Positions 14,010-23,460 of a stretch of 64,000 bases of DNA are shown in pieces; position 1 is the stretch's first letter; every line of letters starts with the position of its first letter. The position numbers were made by a program, and so were the translations under genes. The notes beneath the pieces were generated by a model. It made no database searches. It saw only the letters and a list, made by a program, of their open reading frames with translations, and had not been told where the DNA came from. Source of the stretch: Lutibacter oricola (lineage in GTDB: Bacteria; Bacteroidota; Bacteroidia; Flavobacteriales; Flavobacteriaceae); contig NZ_FNNJ01000001.1 in NCBI RefSeq assembly GCF_900106565.1, forward strand, positions 868,001 to 932,000. The letters are read 5' to 3'.

Positions 14010-16100
14010 ATGCAAAGCTTTAGAAGCGAGATCGAAAATCCGATCGTCGAGAAGGATATTATTGACTTAGAAAGAAAGATTCAACAGTTTTATAAAGGTG
14101 AAATTGACGAAGAACGTTTTAGAAGTTTACGTCTTGCAAGAGGTGTTTACGGACAACGTCAGTTTGGTGTACAAATGATTCGTATTAAATTGCCTTATGG
14201 TAAATTAACTAGCGAACAATTGCATAGAATTGCCAATGTTTCTGATGAATATTCTAGAGGAAGATTACACATTACTACACGACAAGATATTCAAATTCAC
14301 CATGTAAGTTTAGATAGAACACCTGAACTTTGGGCTGAATTAGAAAAAGATGATATTACCTTGCGTGAAGCTTGTGGTAATGCTGTTAGAAATGTAACGG
14401 CAAGTGAAACTGCAGGTATCGATAAAGATGAACCTTTTGATGTTTCGCCTTATGCACACGCTACATTCGAATTCTTTTTGCGTAACCCAATTTGTCAGGA
14501 ATTAGGACGAAAGTTTAAAATTTCATTCTCTGGAACAGATAAAGATACTGCATTAAGCTTTATGCACGATTTAGGTTTTATTGCTAAAACTAAAAATGGA
14601 GTTAGAGGTTTTAAAATAATGGTTGCAGGTGGATTAGGTTCTCAAGCTAGATTAGCCGATACATTATTTGAATTTATTGAAACTGATAAAATTATACCAG
14701 TTACTGAGGCTGTTTTACGAGTGTTTGACAGGTTTGGTGAGCGTTCTAAAAGAGCAAAAGCAAGGTTAAAATTTTTAATTAAAGATATTGGTTTTGAAGC
14801 TTTTGTAAAGTTGGTTGAAGATGAGCAAAAAGCATTATCTGTTAAAACATTCCCAATCGATACGGCAGGTTTTGATAAAGATGTAGATGTTTCTCATGTA
14901 GAAATTCCTTCTGTAGAAATTAAAGATCAGCAAGCTTTTGAAACTTGGAAAGCAATTAATGTAATTGAACAAAAGCAAGAAGGTTTAAGTGCTATTGGTG
15001 TGAAAGTTCATTTAGGTGATTTTTATACTAAAGAGGCTAGAATTTTAGCAGATTTAATTAAAAAATATGCAGGTAATGAAATTCGTTTATCGTTACGTCA
15101 AAATATTTTAATTCGTCATGTAAAAAATGAATTATTGCCATTTTTCTATGTTGAATTGCAAAAACTTGGTTTTGTTGATGTAGGTTACGAAAGTACGTTA
15201 GATATTACATCTTGTCCAGGAACAGATACTTGTAATTTAGGTATTGCAAGTAGTACTGGGGTTTCTGCAGAGTTAGAGAGAGTATTAAAAACGGAATATC
15301 CTCAGTACGCAAACAATAAAGAAATTACTATAAAAATTAGTGGTTGTATGAACTCTTGTGGGCAACATACAATGGCTCATATTGGGTTTCAAGGTATGTC
15401 AATTAAATCTGGAAACTTAGTGGCACCTGCATTGCAAGTGTTGTTAGGTGGAAGTGTTTTAGGTGATGGAGCAGGAAGAATTGCAGATAAGGTGTTAAAA
15501 ATACCTAGTAAAAGAGGACCGCAAGCATTGCGTGAAATTTTAAATGATTACCAATCTAATGTAAAAGTTGGAGAGTCATTCTTAAATTATTACGATCGTC
15601 AAGGTGAGCGTTATTTTTATACATTATTAAAACCATTAGCAGATACAACCAATTTAGAGCAAAGTGATTTTGTTGATTGGGGAGCTGATGAAGCGTATGT
15701 AAAAGCTGTTGGAGTAGGAGAATGTGCTGGTGTAGTTATCGATTTAATTGCAACATTGTTATTTGAAAGTGAAGAGAAATTAGAAAATGCTTCGGAATCA
15801 TTAAAAAAAGAGCAATATGCAGATAGTATTTATTATGCTTATTTAAGTATTGTAAATACGGCAAAGGCATTGTTAATTTCAGAAGGAAAAAAGACGAATA
15901 CACACGCCGGAATAATTTCTCAATTTGAAGAAGAATTTGCTTCAAAAATAGAATTGGATGTTCCTTTTTCAGAATTTATTTTCCAAATACAAAAGAATGA
16001 GCCAACTAAAGAGTTTGCAGAAAGCTATTTAATTGATGCACAATCTTTTTATAAAAAAGTAGATGCTTATAGAGCAAATATTGTATCAGATGAAGCTTAA
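14010..16100 (+). CDS. sulfite/nitrite reductase fused to a HEPN-like C-terminal domain
   Basis: Residues 1 to about 550 form a ferredoxin-type siroheme sulfite (or nitrite) reductase. Two ferredoxin-like half domains carry GRLHITTRQDIQIHHV and IRLSLRQNILIRHV. The siroheme-[4Fe-4S] ligands are C402 and C408 (SCPGTDTC) and C446 and C450 (GCMNSC). In this operon it should reduce sulfite to sulfide for MetY/MetZ. From about residue 575 to 690 there is an added all-helical segment (KKEQYADSIYYAYLSIVNTA, ALLISEGKKTNTHAGII) that resembles the HEPN domain of PF05168. The RNase-type R-x4-6-H motif is not evident, so a binding or oligomerising role is more likely than RNA cleavage. The stop overlaps cobA. 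Confidence 0.88.
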   Translation: MQSFRSEIENPIVEKDIIDLERKIQQFYKGEIDEERFRSLRLARGVYGQRQFGVQMIRIKLPYGKLTSEQLHRIANVSDEYSRGRLHITTRQDIQIHHVSLDRTPELWAELEKDDITLREACGNAVRNVTASETAGIDKDEPFDVSPYAHATFEFFLRNPICQELGRKFKISFSGTDKDTALSFMHDLGFIAKTKNGVRGFKIMVAGGLGSQARLADTLFEFIETDKIIPVTEAVLRVFDRFGERSKRAKARLKFLIKDIGFEAFVKLVEDEQKALSVKTFPIDTAGFDKDVDVSHVEIPSVEIKDQQAFETWKAINVIEQKQEGLSAIGVKVHLGDFYTKEARILADLIKKYAGNEIRLSLRQNILIRHVKNELLPFFYVELQKLGFVDVGYESTLDITSCPGTDTCNLGIASSTGVSAELERVLKTEYPQYANNKEITIKISGCMNSCGQHTMAHIGFQGMSIKSGNLVAPALQVLLGGSVLGDGAGRIADKVLKIPSKRGPQALREILNDYQSNVKVGESFLNYYDRQGERYFYTLLKPLADTTNLEQSDFVDWGADEAYVKAVGVGECAGVVIDLIATLLFESEEKLENASESLKKEQYADSIYYAYLSIVNTAKALLISEGKKTNTHAGIISQFEEEFASKIELDVPFSEFIFQIQKNEPTKEFAESYLIDAQSFYKKVDAYRANIVSDEA

Positions 16101-16860
16101 AAAAAAATCTAAAGTAACGTTAATCGGTGCGGGTCCTGGTGACCCGGATTTGATTACGGTTAAAGGTGTTAAGGCACTTCAAAAGGCAAAAGTTATTTTG
16201 TATGACGCGTTAATAAATAGAGAATTGTTGGAGTACGCTCCAGATGCAAAAAAAATATTTGTTGGCAAACGTAAAGGTTATCATAGGTATTCTCAAGATG
16301 AGATTAATGAACTTATTGTAAAAAATGCTTTTGAATTTGGAGATGCTGTTCGTTTAAAAGGAGGTGATCCTTTTGTGTTTGGACGAGGATCTGAAGAGGT
16401 TGATTATATAGAATCTTTTGGTATTGAAACTGAAGTTATTTCAGGTATATCATCATCTATGGCAGTTCCTGCAAGTCAAGGAATTTCGTTAACAAAACGT
16501 GGTGTTTCAGAAAGTTTTTGGGTAATTACTGGAACAACTTCAGAAAGAAAATTATCTAACGATGTTTATTTAGCAGCTCAATCTACGGCAACTATTGTTA
16601 TTTTAATGGGAATGAGTAAGCTTAGTGAAATAGTTGAAATATTTAAAAAATACAATAAAGCTGAAGTTCCTACTGCAATTATTCAGAATGGAACTACGGT
16701 AAACGAAAAGCTAGGGTTAGGAACTATAAATACAATTGAAGAAGTAGTTGAGCAAAAGCAATTATCTTCTCCTGCAATTATAGTTATTGGTGAAGTTGTT
16801 AAAGAAAGTTCGAAATTTCACTCTTTTTATCAAAATGTTCATTCTGAACTAACAAAGTAG
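16090..16860 (+). CDS. cobA: uroporphyrinogen-III C-methyltransferase, sulfite cluster copy
   Basis: A SUMT enzyme that methylates uroporphyrinogen III twice to precorrin-2, the first step to siroheme. The 256-residue protein has VTLIGAGPGDPDLITVKGVKAL, the P-loop-like SAM site, then LYDALINRELL, VRLKGGDPFVFGRGSEE and GISSSMAVPASQGISLTKRG. The ATG at 16090 is chosen. It overlaps the reductase stop by 11 bp and leaves a short KKKSKVTLIGAG lead; an upstream ATG at 16063 would lie deep inside the reductase gene. It supplies the cofactor of its neighbour. A diverged paralogue is encoded at 31656-32432 in the nitrite cluster. Confidence 0.95.
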   Translation: MKLKKKSKVTLIGAGPGDPDLITVKGVKALQKAKVILYDALINRELLEYAPDAKKIFVGKRKGYHRYSQDEINELIVKNAFEFGDAVRLKGGDPFVFGRGSEEVDYIESFGIETEVISGISSSMAVPASQGISLTKRGVSESFWVITGTTSERKLSNDVYLAAQSTATIVILMGMSKLSEIVEIFKKYNKAEVPTAIIQNGTTVNEKLGLGTINTIEEVVEQKQLSSPAIIVIGEVVKESSKFHSFYQNVHSELTK

Positions 16861-16901
16861 GTAAAGTATATTTTATTACTAATTTTACAGCCTAAAATAA
16901 A

Positions 16902-17489
16902 ATGAGTGTCATGAGTCAAAATGAGTTGTACCCAATATTTTTAAAAGTATCTCAACTAAACGTATTAATTATTGGTGGAGGAAATGTAGCATTAGAAAAA
17001 TTAACTTTTTTGTTAAAATCTAGTCCTAATGCTCAGGTTTTAGTGGTTTCAAAAGATTTTGATGAAAAATTAATTGAATTAACTGAAGAGTTTAATGTTT
17101 CAACAGTAACTGCAGCATATAGTAAATCTGCACTAAAGAATAAGCAAATTGTTATTGCAGCAACTAATAATGAGCAAGTAAATAAGCAAATTTATTTGGA
17201 TGCTAAATCTGAAAATATTTTAATTAATGTTGCCGATACACCAAAGTTGTGCGATTTTTATTTAGGTGGAATTGTTACTAAAGGAAACATTAAAATAGCT
17301 ATTTCAACAAACGGAAAATCGCCAACGTTAGCAAAACGTTTACGTCAATTTTTTGAAGAAGTTATTCCAGATAATATTGATGATTTGGCAAATAATTTAA
17401 ACGCTTTTAGAAAAACAATTAAAGGTAATTTTCAAGAAAAAGTTGATACTTTAAATGATTTAACTAAAGGAATTATTGAGAAAAAGTAA
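16902..17489 (+). CDS. precorrin-2 dehydrogenase / sirohydrochlorin ferrochelatase
   Basis: This 195-residue protein is the Met8p/CysG-N type. NAD-dependent oxidation of precorrin-2, and usually iron insertion, completes siroheme. Visible are the start LYPIFLKVSQLNVLIIGGGNVALEK with a GGGNVA dinucleotide loop, VIAATNNEQVNKQIY, and STNGKSPTLAKRLRQFFEE. It follows cobA by 41 bp and is the last gene of the sulfate operon. A second in-frame ATG three codons on (16911) is an equally good start. It converges with the minus-strand rubredoxin-fusion gene with only 17 bp between them and no obvious terminator hairpin. Confidence 0.92.
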   Translation: MSVMSQNELYPIFLKVSQLNVLIIGGGNVALEKLTFLLKSSPNAQVLVVSKDFDEKLIELTEEFNVSTVTAAYSKSALKNKQIVIAATNNEQVNKQIYLDAKSENILINVADTPKLCDFYLGGIVTKGNIKIAISTNGKSPTLAKRLRQFFEEVIPDNIDDLANNLNAFRKTIKGNFQEKVDTLNDLTKGIIEKK

Positions 17490-17506
17490 TTTTTAATATA
17501 AAGTTT

Positions 17507-18928
17507 CTAAATTTTCACAAGCTTATAAGTTTCTTTACTTGCTTCGCAAACAGAGCAGCAATAATTATCTGGTAAATCACTAAACAAGGTTCCTGGTTCT
17601 ATATTGGAAGCTTTATCTCCATAATCTTCATCATAAACAGTTAAGCATTCCGAACATTGATAGACTTCTTTTTCTAGCTTTTCATCAATGTCCATATTTT
17701 CATCTGAATTGTCATTTTCTCCAAGTTTTTCAAAATACAATTTACTTAATTCCATAAGTAAACCAGGTAATTCCATTTTATCTACATCTTGAGCGTAGGT
17801 AATATATTCCTTTGTATTTGGATTGAAGTTTTTACAATACAACACATTAAAAGTGGGGCGAACTTTGTATTGCTTAATAATAGTTGGAACTTGGTTTTTT
17901 TCAATTACTGCTGAAGTGAAATAAGTTTCGTTTTTTGAAATGTTTGAAACACTAAAATTTAAACCGTAGGTGCTAATATCATTTTGATCAAAATTTCGAA
18001 CAATAAATTTTTTTAGTTCTAAAGCCTCTTTGTTTTCAACAGGTAAATGCCAATTTAACTCTAAAGAAGAATGTCTAACATTAATACCATTTTTACCTAA
18101 AAGTTTTTCCAAGTTAAGTTTATATTTTCTGTTAATTCCTTTAATAATAAAAGACTTCCAAGGAGTAATACAAATTTTACCTACTCTACTTTCTAAGCAA
18201 AAATCGCATAGAACTTTTAAAAAGTTAATATTGTATTCGTTGTTACGCCAATATAAACCTAACCAATATTCGTTGTCTCCCATTTTGTTCATTCCTTCGT
18301 AATACGGAAACGGATGAAATGGAATTTCTAATTTTTTCTCAATAGTTCGGTTATTGGTTTCAATTTTTTCATTTATTAAATCGAATAGTAGCGAAATATC
18401 AGTAGTTTCTTCATAAAACTCTTCAATAGCTTCAGCAATTTTTGGAATGTCCCAGCTATAAACAAGAACTGGAAAATCAACTTCTTCCCAGTTAGGTAGT
18501 TTTAAGTTTAAATACCAATAATCTTCATTTTCTGAAGCAATAAAATTTACTTGTCCATTAAAAATTGGAACTAGTTGTTGTTTAGGGTCAACAATATTAA
18601 TTTTTAGGGTAGGATTAAATCTAAATTGTTCTAAAATATATAAATAAGTAGAACCTTTTAGCCAAGAAGTTGCAGGAAAAATATCTGCTGAAACATATGA
18701 CGAAGCAATGTTTTGACGATCCTGATCTAAGTTTTTTTCAATATTAATTGTTGGATATACATCTGTAATTTCTTTGTTAGTGTCTTTATAAGGGATTAAA
18801 ATATCTTGTCTAGATCCAAATTTAATGGTTGAATATCCAAGATCTTCGGCCATTTTAATAATTTGTTTTAACTCTCCAGGAGATAAAACACCACCTTTAA
18901 TAAATATTCGTTGTAGTTTACGTTCCAT
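17507..18928 (-). CDS. rubredoxin fused to sulfite-reductase-like half domains lacking cluster ligands
   Basis: This 473-residue protein ends in a rubredoxin domain (about 425-473): CSEC, then about 30 residues later CCSVC, the Cys4 iron site. The rest resembles a siroheme reductase scaffold. GGVLSPGELKQIIKMAEDLG followed by IKFGSRQDILIPY (residues about 12-50) aligns with the first ferredoxin-like half domain, and VGKICITPWKSFIIKGI with the second. The C-x5-C and C-x3-C ligands that bind siroheme and [4Fe-4S] are missing, so it is unlikely to reduce nitrite itself. It sits 9 bp after the nitrate reductase fusion, so an electron-delivery or assembly role in nitrate/nitrite reduction is inferred. 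Confidence 0.75.
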   Translation of the reverse strand: MERKLQRIFIKGGVLSPGELKQIIKMAEDLGYSTIKFGSRQDILIPYKDTNKEITDVYPTINIEKNLDQDRQNIASSYVSADIFPATSWLKGSTYLYILEQFRFNPTLKINIVDPKQQLVPIFNGQVNFIASENEDYWYLNLKLPNWEEVDFPVLVYSWDIPKIAEAIEEFYEETTDISLLFDLINEKIETNNRTIEKKLEIPFHPFPYYEGMNKMGDNEYWLGLYWRNNEYNINFLKVLCDFCLESRVGKICITPWKSFIIKGINRKYKLNLEKLLGKNGINVRHSSLELNWHLPVENKEALELKKFIVRNFDQNDISTYGLNFSVSNISKNETYFTSAVIEKNQVPTIIKQYKVRPTFNVLYCKNFNPNTKEYITYAQDVDKMELPGLLMELSKLYFEKLGENDNSDENMDIDEKLEKEVYQCSECLTVYDEDYGDKASNIEPGTLFSDLPDNYCCSVCEASKETYKLVKI

Positions 18929-18937
18929 AGTTTTGAG

Positions 18938-21900
18938 TTATTTTGTTTTTTGTAATAGTTCGCTAATTTCTGGTTTACAACTTCCACAGCCTAAACCAGC
19001 TCCAGATTTTGAGCATAATTCATTAAAATCTTTACAGCCATTATTAATTTCTTCAATTAAATTACCTTCACCAACCTGACTGCACGAGCAAATTAATTTT
19101 CCAATAACAGGTTTAGAATCATTTTTACCTCGAAGTAGTTCTGTTCTTTTTTCTGAAAGCTCTATTTTTTCTTCTATAAAACGTTTAAATTCTGCAAACT
19201 CATTTTTATCTCCCATTAAAATGGCACCGACTAACAAATCATTTTTAATAATGCATTTTTTATAAAAATGTTGATTTACATCTTTCAAAATTACTTCTTC
19301 ATAGCTAGGGTTGTTTTTGGGTGTATTTACCATTCCAATACTGCATAAATCTAAATCTTCAAATTTTAAAATATTCATTAAAACTGAGCCTTTGTATATG
19401 CTGTTTAAATCTCCTAAAATAAATTTTGCGGCTATATCTGCTTGTTGTTCTGCTGCTGAGGTTATGCCAAATAGTGAGTTTTCAAATTCAGCAATTTCTC
19501 CTAATGCAAATATTTTTGGGTCGCTTGTTTGTAAATATTGATTTACAATAACACCTCTTCGGTAATTAATATTGCAACCTTTGGCAAGTTCAATATTTGG
19601 GCGAGTTCCTATAGCATAAACGATAGCATTTGCTTGGATAATTTTACCTGTTTTTAATGAAATCGAAAGCTTGTTAGGAATTTCTTCATCTTCAAAAACC
19701 GTACTTACTTCATTATCAAAATATATTTGAATGCCTCTTTCTTGAACATTTTCAGCTAATAATGTACTTGCAATTCTATCCAATTGGCGTTCCATTAACC
19801 TTGGCGCACGTTGTATAATGGTAATGTTTATATTTTTCTTTTTTAATGAAGCTGCTAATTCTAAACCTAGCAGTCCACCACCAACTATGGCAACGTGTTG
19901 CTCGTTTTCTGGTAAACCTGTTTTTTCTAAATAGGTTTTTAAACTATCTGCGTCTTGTTTTGTTCGCATTGTAAATCTACCAGGTAAGTGCAAGTGTCCA
20001 TCTTTTGGTACAAAAGCTCTACTTCCTGTAGCCATAATAAGCGTATCGTAATTGTGTTTAATATTATTACTGTCTATTATGTATTTTTCTTTAGAATTTA
20101 CTTGCGTAATGGAAACGTTTGTATGAAGACTTAATTTAAGTTTTTCAACCTCTCCTTTTTTTAATTTTTGAAGTTGTTCCCAGCTTAAATCCTCATTAAT
20201 ATATTCAGGTAGTAAAACTCTGTTGTAAAACGGATCTTCCTCTTTAGAGAAAATTGAAATTTCATCTTCAGCATTTAATGTTCTATAAGTTTGAACAAAT
20301 CTATAAGCGGCTGCACCTGCACCAATTACACAAATTTTCTCTTTTTCTTTTTTGTGCTTGCTAACTTGCACAGCAGAGTATTTATAATCTGGCTCTTTAG
20401 AAACAGGGTCAATTAAATTATTGGTTAAGTTATTGGCTCTTCCAAAGTCATTTCCTCTAATTTTTCCCCAATGCATTGGTAAAAACACAACACCTTCTTT
20501 AATATCAAAGTTTAATTTAACCTTCACTTTTACAGTGCCTCTTTTGTTTTTAATTTCAACAATGTCACCTTCTTTAATGTTTCTTTCCATTGCGTCAATA
20601 ACATTCATTTCTAATAGAGGAGAAGGAATGTGTGTAGTTAATCTATTTACTTTACCAGTTTTGGTTCTGGTATGCCATTGATCTCTTATTCTACCAGTTG
20701 TAAGAATTAGAGGTAGCTCTTTTGAAGTTTTTTCAGATTTATTTAGAATATTAACAGGTGTGTTTATATGTGCTTTTTGGTCTGAAGTTTGAAATATTTT
20801 GTCTTCAAAGAGACGAGGTGTTCCAGGATGAGTTTCGTGAGGAACTGGCCATTGAAAACTACCTTCTTCAATTAACCTTTTGTGAGATAGCCCTGAGATA
20901 TCCATATTTGTGCCTTTGGTTAAGGCACAATGTTCATCGTAAACTTCGCTAGTATTTTCGTATTCAAATCCTTGAAAATTCATTTTTTGAGCGAATTTCC
21001 ATAAAATTTCTGCGTCAGGTAAAGCCTCTCCAGGAGCATCAATTACCTTTGGTAAATAACTAATTCTTCTTTCAGAGTTTGTCATTGTACCTTCTTTTTC
21101 TATCCAGCCAGCAGCAGGTAACAATAAATCAGCATATTTTGTGGTTTCAGAATTGTGAGAAATATCTTGAACTACCACAAAGTTCGCTTTCTCTAAAGCT
21201 CGTTCAACTTTTTTGGCATCAGGTAAGCTTACTACTGGGTTGGTACAAATAATCCAAATTGCTTTTAGTTTTCCGTTATCTAATGCATCAAACATTTCGG
21301 TGGCAGTTAAACCAGGTTTTGGAGAAATTGGTTTACTTCCCCAAAAGTTAGCGACTTCATTTCTGTCTTGTTCGTTTAATAAGTTTTTATGTGCGGCTAA
21401 TAAGTTTGCCATTCCACCAACTTCTCGACCTCCCATAGCATTTGGTTGTCCAGTTAATGAGAACGGACCTGAACCTGGTTTTCCAATATGACCGGTAATT
21501 AACGATAAGTTTATAAGCGAAACATTTTTATCAACACCAATAACGCTTTGGTTTAAGCCCATTGTCCACATATTAATAAATGCATTTGCTCTACCAATAT
21601 AATTGGCAGCTTTTTTAATGTCGCTAGCATCAACACCGCAAATTTTTGCTGCATCTCTGTATGAAGTTTTATAAACTAACTCTTTTAATTCTTCAATACC
21701 AATTGTGTTTTTTTGAACAAACTGTTTGTCAATTCTATTTTTTTCAAATAAACGTCTAGCTATGGCATTGTATAAAACAACATCTGTACCAGGATTTATT
21801 TGTAAATGTAAATCTGCAATTGAACTTGTTTGAGTTTTTCTAGGGTCAACAACAACTATTTTAACATTTGGATTTTCTTGCTTGTGCTTTTCTAATCTTC

Positions 21901-22456
21901 TAAAAAGAATAGGGTGACACCAAGCAGGGTTAGCACCTGCAATAAAAAAAGTATCAGCAAGTTCAATGTCTTCATAAGATATAGGAACCATATCATCACC
22001 TAATGATTTTTTGTAGCCAACCACGGCAGAACTCATACAAAGTCTTGAATTGGTGTCTATATTATTGGTGCCTAAAAAACCTTTAGTTAATTTGTTTACT
22101 AAGTAATACTCTTCGGTTAAGCATTGGCCAGATACGTAAAAACCTACACTGTCCGAACCGTGTTTGTCAATAATGCTTTTAAAAACTGAAGCGGCTCTTG
22201 TAAAAGCATCGTCCCAAGAAACTCTTTGCATTGGGTGGTTTTTGCTCCACCTCATTTCAGGGTATAAAATTCTGTCTGAGGTTTCTTGTGCAACATAATT
22301 AAGGTTCATTCCTTTAGAGCAAAGCATTCCTTTATTTACGGGGTAATCCGGATCTCCTTCTACGCTTATTTTTTTGTTTGAATCCTGATTAACTAGAATT
22401 CCACATCCAACTCCGCAATATGAACAAATGGTTTTATGTGCTTTTAATTTCGACAT
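18938..22456 (-). CDS. assimilatory nitrate reductase fused to FAD/BFD electron-input module
   Basis: A 1172-residue cytoplasmic protein with no signal peptide. Residues 1 to about 690 are a molybdopterin-guanine-dinucleotide reductase of the NasA/NarB type: [4Fe-4S] ligands C11, C14, C18 and C46, probable Mo ligand C140 in TNSRLCMSSAV, and ISYLPKVIDAPGEA and GRANNLTNNLIDP in the cofactor domain. From about 707 (KICVIGAGAAAYRF) a nitrite-reductase-like FAD/NAD(P)H oxidoreductase follows, with AIVGGGLLGLELA near 865. A BFD-type [2Fe-2S] domain (ICSCSQ ... GCGSC) ends the chain. One polypeptide thus joins electron entry to nitrate reduction, replacing separate NasA and NasC/B subunits. It is preceded by three TACGTA boxes and followed at 9 bp by the rubredoxin fusion. 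Confidence 0.9.
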   Translation of the reverse strand: MSKLKAHKTICSYCGVGCGILVNQDSNKKISVEGDPDYPVNKGMLCSKGMNLNYVAQETSDRILYPEMRWSKNHPMQRVSWDDAFTRAASVFKSIIDKHGSDSVGFYVSGQCLTEEYYLVNKLTKGFLGTNNIDTNSRLCMSSAVVGYKKSLGDDMVPISYEDIELADTFFIAGANPAWCHPILFRRLEKHKQENPNVKIVVVDPRKTQTSSIADLHLQINPGTDVVLYNAIARRLFEKNRIDKQFVQKNTIGIEELKELVYKTSYRDAAKICGVDASDIKKAANYIGRANAFINMWTMGLNQSVIGVDKNVSLINLSLITGHIGKPGSGPFSLTGQPNAMGGREVGGMANLLAAHKNLLNEQDRNEVANFWGSKPISPKPGLTATEMFDALDNGKLKAIWIICTNPVVSLPDAKKVERALEKANFVVVQDISHNSETTKYADLLLPAAGWIEKEGTMTNSERRISYLPKVIDAPGEALPDAEILWKFAQKMNFQGFEYENTSEVYDEHCALTKGTNMDISGLSHKRLIEEGSFQWPVPHETHPGTPRLFEDKIFQTSDQKAHINTPVNILNKSEKTSKELPLILTTGRIRDQWHTRTKTGKVNRLTTHIPSPLLEMNVIDAMERNIKEGDIVEIKNKRGTVKVKVKLNFDIKEGVVFLPMHWGKIRGNDFGRANNLTNNLIDPVSKEPDYKYSAVQVSKHKKEKEKICVIGAGAAAYRFVQTYRTLNAEDEISIFSKEEDPFYNRVLLPEYINEDLSWEQLQKLKKGEVEKLKLSLHTNVSITQVNSKEKYIIDSNNIKHNYDTLIMATGSRAFVPKDGHLHLPGRFTMRTKQDADSLKTYLEKTGLPENEQHVAIVGGGLLGLELAASLKKKNINITIIQRAPRLMERQLDRIASTLLAENVQERGIQIYFDNEVSTVFEDEEIPNKLSISLKTGKIIQANAIVYAIGTRPNIELAKGCNINYRRGVIVNQYLQTSDPKIFALGEIAEFENSLFGITSAAEQQADIAAKFILGDLNSIYKGSVLMNILKFEDLDLCSIGMVNTPKNNPSYEEVILKDVNQHFYKKCIIKNDLLVGAILMGDKNEFAEFKRFIEEKIELSEKRTELLRGKNDSKPVIGKLICSCSQVGEGNLIEEINNGCKDFNELCSKSGAGLGCGSCKPEISELLQKTK

Positions 22457-22486
22457 ACAATTAAATTTCTAAGCGTTATTATAACA

Positions 22487-22530
22487 CAAAGATATTAAAA
22501 AATACGTATATATACGTAATATAATACGTA
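22487..22530 (-). promoter_or_regulatory. nitrate reductase promoter with three TACGTA boxes
   Basis: The -7 element TATCTTTG (minus strand, 22487-22494) has TACGTA boxes upstream at 22503-22508, 22513-22518 and 22525-22530, centred near -23, -33 and -45. That is an activator- or polymerase-adjacent layout. Related boxes are found at the other nitrate-block promoters. Confidence 0.65.
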
Positions 22531-22568
22531 TTTATTTAATTGCTGAAGGAATTTTGAAGTGTTTTTAA

Positions 22569-23249
22569 TTAAACAAGGTTGTTTTTTTTGGCTTTGGTTG
22601 AAAGTTCAATTAGGTTTTTAACATTCATTTTTTTCATTAAGTTAAACCTATGCGTTTCAATAGTACGTTTGCTTTTGTTCAATTCTTCAGAAATTTCTTT
22701 ATTTGTTTTACCAGCCAGAACTAAATGAAGAATTTCAATTTCTTTTTTTGTTAAATTAAAATTGTTTTGTACAGGTGTAATTTTCTTTTCTGAAGAAGTG
22801 CTATTTTTGTTAGCGGTAGATTTTTTAAGTAAGTTGTTTACAATAATATTGCTTATATCTCCACTAAAATATTTTTCGCCATTGTAAACAGTATGAATTG
22901 CTTTTAAAACTTCTGCTTTACTAGCGTCTTTTAATAAATAACCCATTGCATTTGCTTCAATAGATTCTAAAATGTATTCTTCAGAATCATGCATAGATAA
23001 AACAATGGACTTTGTTTTAACAGTTGTTGAGTTGATTAATTTAACGGCTTCAATTCCGTTCATTTCAGGCATTCTAACATCAATTATTAAAATATCTGGT
23101 TGTAAGTTTTTAACTAGTTCTATGGCTTCTAAACCATTTGAGCCTTCACCAATAATGGTTAAATTTTCATCTTCTTCTAATAAATACTTAATACCGTCTC
23201 TTACTATTGTGTGGTCGTCAACTAAAACAATGTTTATATTTTCTTTCAA
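22569..23249 (-). CDS. NarL/LuxR-family response regulator
   Basis: A 226-residue two-component regulator. The receiver domain has acidic D11/D12, the phosphoacceptor D57 in LIIDVRMPEMNG and the conserved Lys in MGYLLKDAS. After a linker of about 25 residues comes a LuxR-type HTH: LTKKEIEILHLVLAGKTNKE with the recognition helix region SKRTIETHRFNLMKKM. NarL-type regulators bind TAC-containing heptamers, and TACGTA boxes precede this gene and the nitrate genes around it. The likely partner kinase (NarX-like) is encoded at 36095-37918, so signal and response genes bracket the locus. Its role in nitrate control is inferred from location and motif. Confidence 0.9.
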   Translation of the reverse strand: MKENINIVLVDDHTIVRDGIKYLLEEDENLTIIGEGSNGLEAIELVKNLQPDILIIDVRMPEMNGIEAVKLINSTTVKTKSIVLSMHDSEEYILESIEANAMGYLLKDASKAEVLKAIHTVYNGEKYFSGDISNIIVNNLLKKSTANKNSTSSEKKITPVQNNFNLTKKEIEILHLVLAGKTNKEISEELNKSKRTIETHRFNLMKKMNVKNLIELSTKAKKNNLV

Positions 23250-23269
23250 AGTGTCATTTTTAGGTTTAA

Positions 23270-23309
23270 CAAATGTACAGTTTAAATACGTAATTTTAAA
23301 ATATACGTA
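23270..23309 (-). promoter_or_regulatory. response regulator promoter with TACGTA boxes
   Basis: The -7 element TACATTTG (minus strand, 23270-23277) has TACGTA at 23287-23292 and 23304-23309 upstream (centres near -23 and -40). A further distal box is at 23388-23393. The layout implies autoregulation or shared control. Confidence 0.6.
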
Positions 23310-23401
23310 GAAATAAGAAAAGGGGGAGTAAGAGGTTGGTTGAAAAGTGGTGAAATTTAAGTTGACTGTGATTTTTATTTCAAAACATACGTAGAAAATG
23401 A

Positions 23402-23446
23402 AAAGGCACTATACCGAAATTAAATAATTTCAGTATAGTGCTTTTA
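23402..23446 (-). terminator. intrinsic terminator after the porin gene
   Basis: GCACTATAC with GTATAGTGC, extended by GAAATT/AATTTC around one mismatch, over a short loop. It ends the transporter operon on the minus strand. Confidence 0.85.
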
Positions 23447-23460
23447 AAATTAAGAATTTT

